Positions 17,632-24,137 of a DNA stretch of 64,000 nucleotides are shown in pieces. Origin of the DNA: Siminovitchia fortis (lineage in GTDB: Bacteria; Bacillota; Bacilli; Bacillales; Bacillaceae_C); contig NZ_QYTU02000010.1 of assembly GCF_003605365.2 (NCBI RefSeq), positions 25,880 through 89,879 of the forward strand. The letters are read 5' to 3'. Below the pieces are notes generated by a model, which worked only from the letters and a program-made list of their open reading frames with translations, was not told the origin of the DNA and did no database searches. The position numbers and the translations under genes were made by a program. Position 1 is the first letter of the stretch. Every line of letters starts with the position of its first letter.

Positions 17632-18042
17632 TTAGCCAAGTTTGATCTTCATGATTTCTCTGTCGTGTTCGGAAATCTTTTGATCATAGTACTTTAAATC
17701 GGCTTGTGTCACCATGGAGTTTTTTATTTCCTCAATATCTTTGCTGTTTTTTTCAACCTTCTCTTCAATCTCACTTAATTTGGCGTTGGTTGCTCCAAGA
17801 TTTTTAATCAACTGATGCAACAGATCCCCGTGACTTTTTAACTGTTCGTCATGACCTTTCAATATTTCACTGTGTTTGTTTAGTATTTTACTGTGGCTGT
17901 CCAGTATTTCACTCTGGTTATTTAGAATTTTACTATGGCTGTTTAAGATTTTAGTGTGGCTGTCCAGAGTTTCATCTTGGCGATCCAAACGATTCACAAC
18001 CGTACCCAGTTTCTCCAGAATAAGATCCAGCTTTTTCTCCAT
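17632..18042 (-). CDS. Heptad-repeat coiled-coil protein
   Basis: A 136-residue soluble protein of unknown function. Residues 1-30 start MEKKLDLILEKLGTVVNRLD; from about 25 to 75 there are seven near-identical 7-residue units (SHTKILN, SHSKILN, NQSEILD, SHSKILN, KHSEILK, GHDEQLK, SHGDLLH), and the C-terminal half continues as coiled coil. ATG 18042 follows AAAGGAGG. Similar short coiled-coil proteins occur in other bacilli, sometimes in phage-like settings, but nothing phage-like is nearby. It converges on pdxK. Confidence 0.75.
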   Translation of the reverse strand: MEKKLDLILEKLGTVVNRLDRQDETLDSHTKILNSHSKILNNQSEILDSHSKILNKHSEILKGHDEQLKSHGDLLHQLIKNLGATNAKLSEIEEKVEKNSKDIEEIKNSMVTQADLKYYDQKISEHDREIMKIKLG

Positions 18043-18193
18043 TTTTTCAACCTCCTTTCCTATACAGTACATCCATTTTAACATATTATAATGGCAGAAC
18101 CGCAATATCCCCGATAAAATCCTATCTTTCGTAATTCTGCATGTTTTTTAGTAAAATGATTCTATGTTCAAAAGGCGAAGGAGGCCAATGGGT

Positions 18194-18541
18194 TTGAAAG
18201 ATATTAATGTTCAGCAGGTTCAGCATATGATCAATCAGTTTGCGGGCAAAAATGTCTTTATTCATCTGGAAACTACAAATGGCGCATATGCCTCACATAA
18301 AGACGAATCATTTTTTTCCTCTGGTGCTTATATCCGCAACGCGGAAATCTGTTACGAGCATGGAAAAATCAAAGGTGAAGGTCCGTATAGAGTCGGATTG
18401 AAGCTGCCCATCGGCTGGGTTTATGCGGAAGGACTGACACACTTTGAAGTTGACGATCAGGGAAGGCTTTTGCTGGCGGGGCACGATTTCGAAGGAAAGC
18501 TGGCAGTTGCCTTGCAAATAAGTGATACACCGTTCAAATAA
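18194..18541 (+). CDS. yojF: YojF family protein (DUF1806)
   Basis: A 115-residue protein matching B. subtilis YojF across its length: FIHLETTNGAYASHKDES, then FFSSGAYIRNAEICYEH and WVYAEGLTHFEVDDQG. TTG 18194 is chosen because GGAGG is 9 bp upstream and the result starts MKDINVQQV; ATG 18188 is too close. In B. subtilis yojF forms an operon with the bacillithiol deacetylase gene yojG, as here (37 bp apart). Its own role is not established. Confidence 0.88.
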   Translation: MKDINVQQVQHMINQFAGKNVFIHLETTNGAYASHKDESFFSSGAYIRNAEICYEHGKIKGEGPYRVGLKLPIGWVYAEGLTHFEVDDQGRLLLAGHDFEGKLAVALQISDTPFK

Positions 18542-18578
18542 CAGGTTGATCGAGACTTTTAAAAGGAGCGAAAAGCCA

Positions 18579-19262
18579 ATGGAAAAAGAACGACAGGTTT
18601 TAGTGATTTTCCCTCATCCGGATGACGAGGCTTTTGGAGTTTCGGGAACAATCATGAAACATATAAATAATGGAACGCCTGTTACCTATGCGTGTCTGAC
18701 GCTGGGAGAAATGGCGCGGAATCTTGGAAACCCGCCGTTTGCAACAAGGGAGACCTTGCCCCAAATCAGGAAAGCCGAGCTTGAAAAAGCGGCTGAAATC
18801 ATGGGGATTACAGATTTACGGCTGATGGGCTACCGTGATAAAACCCTCGAGTTTGAAAATGATGAAGAGCTGGCAAATATGGTGTTTAAGCTGATCGAGG
18901 AATTGAACCCCTCGCTTATCATTTCCTTTTATCCAAATTATTCCGTGCATCCTGATCACGAAGCGACAGCGAGGGCGGTTATAAGAGCGGTCCGCAGGCT
19001 GCCGAAAGACAAACGCCCGAAGCTTCATCTCGTGGCATTTTCAAACAATCATGAAGCCGAACTCGGAAAAGCTGATATTGTTCATGACATAAGTGATGTA
19101 TGGGAGAAAAAGGTAGAAATTTTAAAAGCCCACATTTCCCAGACGGCCTGGATGATGGATGAAATGCTGGAAAATGTAACAGCGGAGGATCCCGCCTGGA
19201 CCGAACGCTTTCTCAGGGAACGGTTTTGGACCTATGATTGGGAGAATGATAACGTGCTCTGA
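18579..19262 (+). CDS. bshB2: Bacillithiol biosynthesis deacetylase
   Basis: A 227-residue LmbE/PIG-L type zinc deacetylase. The metal site PHPDDEAFG is at residues 12-20, and the second His motif is NYSVHPDHEATARA at about 127-140. It removes acetyl from GlcNAc-malate in bacillithiol synthesis; BshB2 (YojG) is the accessory deacetylase in B. subtilis. ATG 18579 follows AAAAGGAGCG; the longer frame to 18522 overlaps yojF and is unlikely. bshA and bshC are not in this window. Confidence 0.9.
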   Translation: MEKERQVLVIFPHPDDEAFGVSGTIMKHINNGTPVTYACLTLGEMARNLGNPPFATRETLPQIRKAELEKAAEIMGITDLRLMGYRDKTLEFENDEELANMVFKLIEELNPSLIISFYPNYSVHPDHEATARAVIRAVRRLPKDKRPKLHLVAFSNNHEAELGKADIVHDISDVWEKKVEILKAHISQTAWMMDEMLENVTAEDPAWTERFLRERFWTYDWENDNVL

Positions 19263-19303
19263 TCTATTCCGGGTTAACTAGATAGAATGAAAGAGCAGGC
19301 CCT

Positions 19304-19337
19304 CAGTGCAAATCCACTGCCGGACCTGCTTTTTTAT
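19304..19337. terminator. Bidirectional terminator bshB2 / response regulator
   Basis: AGCAGG...CCTGCT outer stem with an inner AGTG...CACT stem, followed by TTTTTTATTT. Confidence 0.8.
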
Positions 19338-19347
19338 TTGTAAATGT

Positions 19348-19953
19348 TCAAATCCACCCTTTTTCAACGGCAATGTTTACCGCTTGCTGCCTTGAATCGG
19401 CTCCCAGCTTTTGAATAGCAGATGATAAATAATTGCGTACCGTTCCTTTCGTCAAGAATAACTCTCTAGTGATATCACTTGTTGTCAGTCCTGATTTTGT
19501 CAACCGAAGAACTTCGGTTTCACGTTCAGTCAGGGGGCTCTCTTCTTTTAATAGAAGGGCGGCAGCCAAGTCAGTACTAATCACTCTCTCCCCATTCATC
19601 ACTTTACGAATGGATGTAATGAGATAGTCAATCGGTTCGTCCTTAAGTAAATAACCTTCCACCTTCGCATCCACAGCCTTCTGTAAGTAACCGGGCCGCC
19701 CGTAAGTTGTCACAATAATGATTTTACAGCCATTTCCTTCACTGCGAAGATTCTCAGCAAGCTCCAGCCCTGTCATATTGGGCATTTCGATATCCGCAAG
19801 GCAAACATCAGGCTTGTATTGTTGTATTGCTTCCCAAGCTTGCTGTCCATCGGAAACTTCAGCCACAACCTCGATGTCTTTCTCAAATTTTATTAAGGAG
19901 GTAAGTGCGCCCCTGAGCATTCTTTGGTCTTCAGCAACCACAACCCGTATCAC
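19348..19953 (-). CDS. NarL/LuxR-family response regulator, DesR-like
   Basis: A 201-residue response regulator. The receiver domain (1-120) has acidic residues at AEDQRM, the phospho-acceptor Asp54 in CLADIEMPNMTG and Lys in YLLKDEP; the LuxR helix-turn-helix (about 140-200) reads PLTERETEVLRLTKSGLT. The pattern is close to B. subtilis DesR, which responds to membrane fluidity with DesK. The GTG start overlaps the kinase stop by 4 bp (GTGA), so the pair is translationally coupled. No des desaturase gene is nearby. Confidence 0.85.
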   Translation of the reverse strand: MIRVVVAEDQRMLRGALTSLIKFEKDIEVVAEVSDGQQAWEAIQQYKPDVCLADIEMPNMTGLELAENLRSEGNGCKIIIVTTYGRPGYLQKAVDAKVEGYLLKDEPIDYLITSIRKVMNGERVISTDLAAALLLKEESPLTERETEVLRLTKSGLTTSDITRELFLTKGTVRNYLSSAIQKLGADSRQQAVNIAVEKGWI

Positions 19954-21071
19954 AATACTGATTTCTCCTTTCCGTATGAATTGATAGGCAAAGCTAACGT
20001 AACAACCGTACCTCCATCTGAAGCATTGGCGATTTCGGCAGTTCCTTTCAATGCTTGCAGCCGTTCCTTCATCGATTGAATGCCATTTCCACTCGATTGA
20101 CCCATTAAACCAACGCCATCATCTCTAATAATAATTTTAAATTGGCTTTCATCTGTTTTTAAACGGATATTACATTTCCTAGCCCCACTATGTCTGATGA
20201 TATTTGTAACTGCTTCACGCAAAGAGAGGGCCAACATCGTTTCGTCGACACTGGGCATTAACAACCTTTGCCCTTTTTCTTCTACATTCGATTCAATATT
20301 TGCTTCTTTCAAAAGCTCTCTTGAGCGGGCAATTTCCTCTTCTAATGAGATAAACTTCATACCCGTTACAAGCTCTCGCACTTGTTTGAGTGCAACCCTT
20401 GATGATTCCAAAATATCATTCAGTTCTGCCTTTGCTTGCTGCTCGTCCTGATCAACCAGTAGAATTGCCAACTCACTTTTGAGTTTGATCATTGTTAATG
20501 TTTGCCCCAGGGTATCATGCAAATCTCTTGCGATTCGATGTCTCTCCTCCTCCTGAATATACCTTTCAATTTGCTGATTTGCTGTATCCAGCTCTCCCTC
20601 CAATGTTTTTGCTTTTTCCCTTATATAAATAATGACTGGAAGCAGAAGCTGAAGAATCACCACTGGCAAGAATATAGAAGACTTCATGGAAATCAATGAT
20701 CCTGTTTCATGCCATTGGACAATTACAAACATTGTTGCGATTGCCAGCATTCCGATTCCTATATGAAGCTTTTCATTTGCTCGCCCCAGTAGATCGGCAA
20801 ATATAAAGCCAAAAAGGAAAATGGGCTGTTCAGTGAAGATACATAGCAAAGAAAGGGAGACACAACCTAAGATCGTTGCTGTTAAAAGCCGCCAATCCCT
20901 AAACCATAATGCTATATAAAATGAAAAGAAGAAAAAGAGAAGGAGCAACAGCTTCATCATCAACGTCGTCGACTCCGAAGTCAAAACCATGAATGTCAGT
21001 AGAACAACAGCAAATGTATCTATTAATAAGTAGTTCGATATTTGTTCCCGCGGATATATTTTATGAATCAT
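19950..21071 (-). CDS. Sensor histidine kinase, DesK-like
   Basis: A 373-residue membrane kinase. Residues 10-150 hold four to five membrane helices; the phospho-acceptor is in RHRIARDLHDTLGQTLTMIK (about 180-199), the HisKA_3 type; the ATPase domain has LREAVTNIIRHSGA (N box) and IIRDDGVGL (G1). The short-loop membrane sensor resembles DesK, which senses membrane thickness, so a membrane-state signal is a fair guess. It lies 21 bp downstream of the DUF418 gene and overlaps the regulator gene, forming one operon. Confidence 0.88.
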   Translation of the reverse strand: MIHKIYPREQISNYLLIDTFAVVLLTFMVLTSESTTLMMKLLLLLFFFFSFYIALWFRDWRLLTATILGCVSLSLLCIFTEQPIFLFGFIFADLLGRANEKLHIGIGMLAIATMFVIVQWHETGSLISMKSSIFLPVVILQLLLPVIIYIREKAKTLEGELDTANQQIERYIQEEERHRIARDLHDTLGQTLTMIKLKSELAILLVDQDEQQAKAELNDILESSRVALKQVRELVTGMKFISLEEEIARSRELLKEANIESNVEEKGQRLLMPSVDETMLALSLREAVTNIIRHSGARKCNIRLKTDESQFKIIIRDDGVGLMGQSSGNGIQSMKERLQALKGTAEIANASDGGTVVTLALPINSYGKEKSVL

Positions 21072-21092
21072 AGGCAGCCCCCGGCTAAAAAT

Positions 21093-22217
21093 TCATCTTT
21101 GCATAACACCAGTAGCATGTTTGCGCATGGATTCCATTGGGCCCAACGTAAAATATTTCAGCCAAAATGAAGAAATGATCATGAGACAGCAGCAAATAAG
21201 AATCCATAATAATATGACGGTCAGGGAGTTCACCTTTCCCCCAAGTCCCAATCCCCATCCGTAAAAAATAAAGGAAGCAATTAGGTTTTGCATCACATAG
21301 CAGCTTAAAGACATTTTTCCCATTTGTTCCAATCGCCGCCAAATCCACAATCTTTCATTTCTTTCTACCATTCTCGCAATCAAGGCCAAATACCCCAGTG
21401 ATAAAATCGGGGCAAATAGATAGCGGACAGGAAGGTCAAAAGCTCCACCTGGAATAAAAACCAGGAGGTTTAATGGGACACCGATATAAATCCCTATATT
21501 GAACAGTTTTTTTCGTTTGCGCTTCCCGCTCTCATTTGGCGAAAAAACTCCTGAACGCATCAATCGTACACCGAGCAAAAAAAGAAAGATATTCATTGGA
21601 ATCACAAGAATGGCTTCACTTCTAAGGAGCAGAAAATGATCTAATCTATACTTTACCTGTTCAAGCCATGTACCATCTTTGTACAGTAAAGTGACTTCGT
21701 AAAAACTCCCCAAAGACATATTCGCCCCCAGGATGCCGACCAGTAACAGAAAAAGTACAAATGCGGCGTGAATACCACCGATCACCTTCATCGTTCTGGA
21801 AATAGTACGGTCGCCGCCTTTAATGATGAGTGACACAATGATAGCTGTAATCCCATAGCTCATCAAAATATCATACTCCATGACGAATAAAAAATGAATG
21901 AACCCTTCCATGATCAATATACATGACGTCCATATATACAGGCCTGGCCAAGGCTGGTTCTTTCTGAGTGACTGTCTATACTTTAACTCCAGCCCTACTC
22001 CAAACATAATCGTCAGCAAGCCCAGCAGTTTCCCGTTTACTAAAAATAAGATGAACATTCTCCAAAAGTCTTCAAGCGACCACCAAGATGAATATTCATA
22101 TGTAGTGATATATGACAAATCCCCTAAATGGGCAAAAATCCAAATGTTGGTACCCAATGTTCCTGCAATTGCAAATCCCCGTAAAATATCCAGTAGACGA
22201 ATCCGTTCTTTTTTCAT
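21093..22217 (-). CDS. DUF418 (YeiB-like) membrane protein
   Basis: A 374-residue integral membrane protein with about ten helices. The start MKKERIRLLDILRGFAIAGT is the typical acyltransferase-like N-terminus of this family, and the C-terminal DUF418 domain holds LEQMGKMSLSCYVMQNL and GPMESMRK. The function is unknown; related proteins are sometimes linked to envelope modification. ATG 22217 follows GAGGAGG at 6 bp. It leads an operon with the DesK/DesR-like pair, so it may be their target or accessory. The leader has a hairpin covering the ribosome site and a palindrome upstream. Confidence 0.82.
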   Translation of the reverse strand: MKKERIRLLDILRGFAIAGTLGTNIWIFAHLGDLSYITTYEYSSWWSLEDFWRMFILFLVNGKLLGLLTIMFGVGLELKYRQSLRKNQPWPGLYIWTSCILIMEGFIHFLFVMEYDILMSYGITAIIVSLIIKGGDRTISRTMKVIGGIHAAFVLFLLLVGILGANMSLGSFYEVTLLYKDGTWLEQVKYRLDHFLLLRSEAILVIPMNIFLFLLGVRLMRSGVFSPNESGKRKRKKLFNIGIYIGVPLNLLVFIPGGAFDLPVRYLFAPILSLGYLALIARMVERNERLWIWRRLEQMGKMSLSCYVMQNLIASFIFYGWGLGLGGKVNSLTVILLWILICCCLMIISSFWLKYFTLGPMESMRKHATGVMQR

Positions 22218-22224
22218 AGTCAAC

Positions 22225-22279
22225 CTCCTCGCTTTTTGAAAAATCGGTTAATCCGATTGTATCTGGAAAAAAAGCGAGG
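22225..22279 (-). promoter_or_regulatory. Leader hairpin overlapping the DUF418 ribosome site
   Basis: On the minus strand an 11-bp perfect stem CCTCGCTTTTT / AAAAAGCGAGG encloses a second small stem (AATCGG / CCGATT). The 3' arm runs into the GAGGAGG ribosome site. Folding would mask translation start; control by another factor or temperature is inference. Confidence 0.5.
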
Positions 22280-22307
22280 GAGAATTCACACCTATCAGAT
22301 GTTATAT

Positions 22308-22321
22308 ATGACAGGTGTCAT
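22308..22321. promoter_or_regulatory. Dyad operator candidate upstream of DUF418-kinase-regulator operon
   Basis: ATGACA-GG-TGTCAT, a 6+2+6 dyad about 90 bp before the start codon. Size and position suit a NarL/LuxR-type regulator dimer; the operon's own regulator is the natural candidate. No experiment is implied. Confidence 0.4.
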
Positions 22322-22443
22322 AACTTTTAAGGGAAAAGTAAAAAACTGCTCCCAACTGTAGATGTAGACATCATCTAACAATTGCGATGCAGCTCAATAT
22401 TGTCGTAGTCGGTTATGGTAAGAGTCTTATAGGAATTTCCAAT

Positions 22444-23322
22444 TCAAGAGATAGCCATTTCCTCGAGTGCTTTATAAATCGCTTCGGCTACCCCGTCTTC
22501 CGTATTCAATCCCGTTACATAGCGACAGGTATCCTTTATTTCTTTTTCGGCGTTTCCCATTGCAACTGAGTGCCCGACCATCTCCAGCATGGATAAATCA
22601 TTGTAATTATCGCCAAGCGCCATGGTCTCTTCAAGGGAGATTCCCCTTTTTTCCGTATAACGCTTTAATGCATTCCCTTTTTTGGCATTCTTGTGCGTAA
22701 TTTCAATGTTCTGGCGTCCGGAAGTTGTCACTGTGATCCCATTTATTTGTTCAAGCCGCTTGCTTACCTCAACAAGCAGTGATTGATCTTTTGAAAATCC
22801 GAAAAATTTATAGGTGGTAATGTCTTCCGATCCAAAAACATCATCAAAATCATCCACGATTTTGATCAGACGTTTCTTAAAGCGCTTTTCAACCCTTTGC
22901 CTCAACTTTGAAACTTCAATGGATGGGTTTGCAGTCCGGTAAATATCCATGACGGCCTGAATTCCCTTTTCGTAATTGGTAGTATATGTCCCATTGCTCG
23001 TATAAAGCTCATAGTACATATCCGCATTGTCGAGTACATAAGCTACTTTCTCCGCGATCACTGCTTCTAATCCGATGCCAAATTCAACATTCCCTTCTGC
23101 ATCCCGGATTTCCGCTCCGTTTAGGCAGATTGCAGGACACCGAATGCCAACTTTGTCCAAAACATAACGCAGGTCATGATAGGAGCGCCCTGTCGCAACA
23201 AGAAAGTCAATTCCCTGTTTCCGGGCCGCTTCAATTGCAAGCTTATTCTCCTCGCTTACCTCCTGACTGGCATTGAGCAGAGTTCCATCCATATCGGTGG
23301 CGATACATTTTATCAATGTCAT
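22444..23322 (-). CDS. Cof-type HAD-IIB phosphatase
   Basis: A 292-residue haloacid-dehalogenase phosphatase with a C2b cap. Motif I is ATDMDGTLLNA (about 8-18), motif II VATGRSYHD (Thr/Ser), the catalytic Lys in NAKKGNALKRY (about 210), and motif IV ALGDNYNDLSMLEMVG (about 235-250). Family members dephosphorylate sugar phosphates or FMN and similar small molecules; the specific substrate cannot be assigned. ATG 23322 follows AAGGGGAT. It is a single gene flanked by intergenic repeats. Confidence 0.88.
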   Translation of the reverse strand: MTLIKCIATDMDGTLLNASQEVSEENKLAIEAARKQGIDFLVATGRSYHDLRYVLDKVGIRCPAICLNGAEIRDAEGNVEFGIGLEAVIAEKVAYVLDNADMYYELYTSNGTYTTNYEKGIQAVMDIYRTANPSIEVSKLRQRVEKRFKKRLIKIVDDFDDVFGSEDITTYKFFGFSKDQSLLVEVSKRLEQINGITVTTSGRQNIEITHKNAKKGNALKRYTEKRGISLEETMALGDNYNDLSMLEMVGHSVAMGNAEKEIKDTCRYVTGLNTEDGVAEAIYKALEEMAIS

Positions 23323-23454
23323 ATCCCCTTCGCTTTAGGCTTTTCCGTCCTCTGTTATTGGCATGTATTCTAGCGAAAAAACCGCAAAAATGCAACGAAA
23401 CCCACTTTGGGAGGTTCCTCGAATTTTATCGAAAAAGGTCCTCGGGGGAAAGCC

Positions 23455-23736
23455 AATCAAACGGTTGATTAGGAATCCGATACCCCAAACCGACCACTAA
23501 TCAAACGGTTGATTAAGAAAACAGGACCCTTTCTCCAATACTATTCAAACGGTTGATTAAGAATGCACGCCCCTTACACCAACGATTAATCAAACGGTTG
23601 ATTAAGAATACACAACTCCCGTCACAAATGCTAATCAAGCGGTTGATTAAGAAAACTGCACCCCTGTCCCAATTATTATTCAAACGTTTGATAAAAGTAA
23701 TGCCCCCTGCCACATATGTTAATCAAACGTTTGATT
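23455..23736. repeat. Seven-copy tandem palindrome array
   Basis: A 16-bp palindrome of consensus AATCAAACGGTTGATT recurs at 23455, 23499, 23543, 23588, 23633, 23678 and 23721, i.e. every 43-45 bp. The first five copies have an imperfect centre (ACGG); the last two have the perfect centre ACGT. The 27-29 bp between copies are variable but share a trend (AAGAA at the left, a C-rich middle, AATATT-like right), so this is a degenerate minisatellite, not CRISPR with unrelated spacers. It lies between the HAD gene promoter and the recQ 3' end. Confidence 0.85.
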
Positions 23737-23762
23737 ATGAACTTCCTCCCTTGTTCCAGAAC

Positions 23763-24034
23763 AAAGGCTCAAGCGCCTGTTTATCGACGTACAGACTGGA
23801 GCGCTTCTGACGAGATAAAGGATAAGGAAAGGCGGAGAGTGCCTGCTTATCGGCGACAAGCATAAGACGAGCGCTGAAGAAGGCGTAGTTTGCCTTCAGC
23901 AGCGATTGGCTTATGACCTCGAGCCGATGGCACTCGCAGCCGGACAACACGCGCAGCGCAGCGGAGCGATGTTGACTTATCGTAGGAAGAAGCGTGAAGT
24001 CTGCTAGTCGATAGGCGCTGGAGCCAGACGCAAC
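23763..24034 (+). repeat. Interspersed repeat, A type interrupted by B type, copy 3
   Basis: The A arm AAGCGCCTGTTTATCGACG and CGAGATAAAG (to 23820) are followed by a complete B element, 23821-23946, starting GATAAGGAAAGGCGGAG and ending CGCAGCCGGACA. Then A resumes with ACACGCGCAGCG, GATGTTGACTTATCGTA and ends GATAGGCGCTGGAGCCAGAC. The B copy has an inner stem GCGCTGAAGAAGGC / GCCTTCAGCAGCG. Confidence 0.8.
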
Positions 24035-24092
24035 ACTAAGTGACAAATAAGTTACTCACAACCTGAGCATTTTATAGTACGCTAAACAACAA

Positions 24093-24132
24093 GAAAAACC
24101 CGCCATTTCCGCACCATGCAGATTTTGGCAGG
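24093..24132 (-). terminator. Terminator after recQ
   Basis: On the minus strand AACCTGCCA pairs with TGGCGGGTT across a loop of about 20 nt, followed by TTTTCTTG. Confidence 0.6.
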
Positions 24133-24137
24133 TTCTT

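Noticed and set aside
19348..21071. Calling the two-component genes desK and desR outright
   Set aside because: The pattern is close, but no des desaturase is nearby and related NarL-family pairs look alike, so only a DesK/DesR-like label is used.
23455..23736. CRISPR array
   Set aside because: Repeat unit is only 16-22 bp, the 27-29 bp linkers resemble each other, and there are no cas genes in the window.
23513..23810. Short open frames on both strands with a 15-residue repeat (LIKRLI / FLINRL)
   Set aside because: They are translations of the 45-bp palindrome array; both strands are open for the same reason, and no ribosome site is present.
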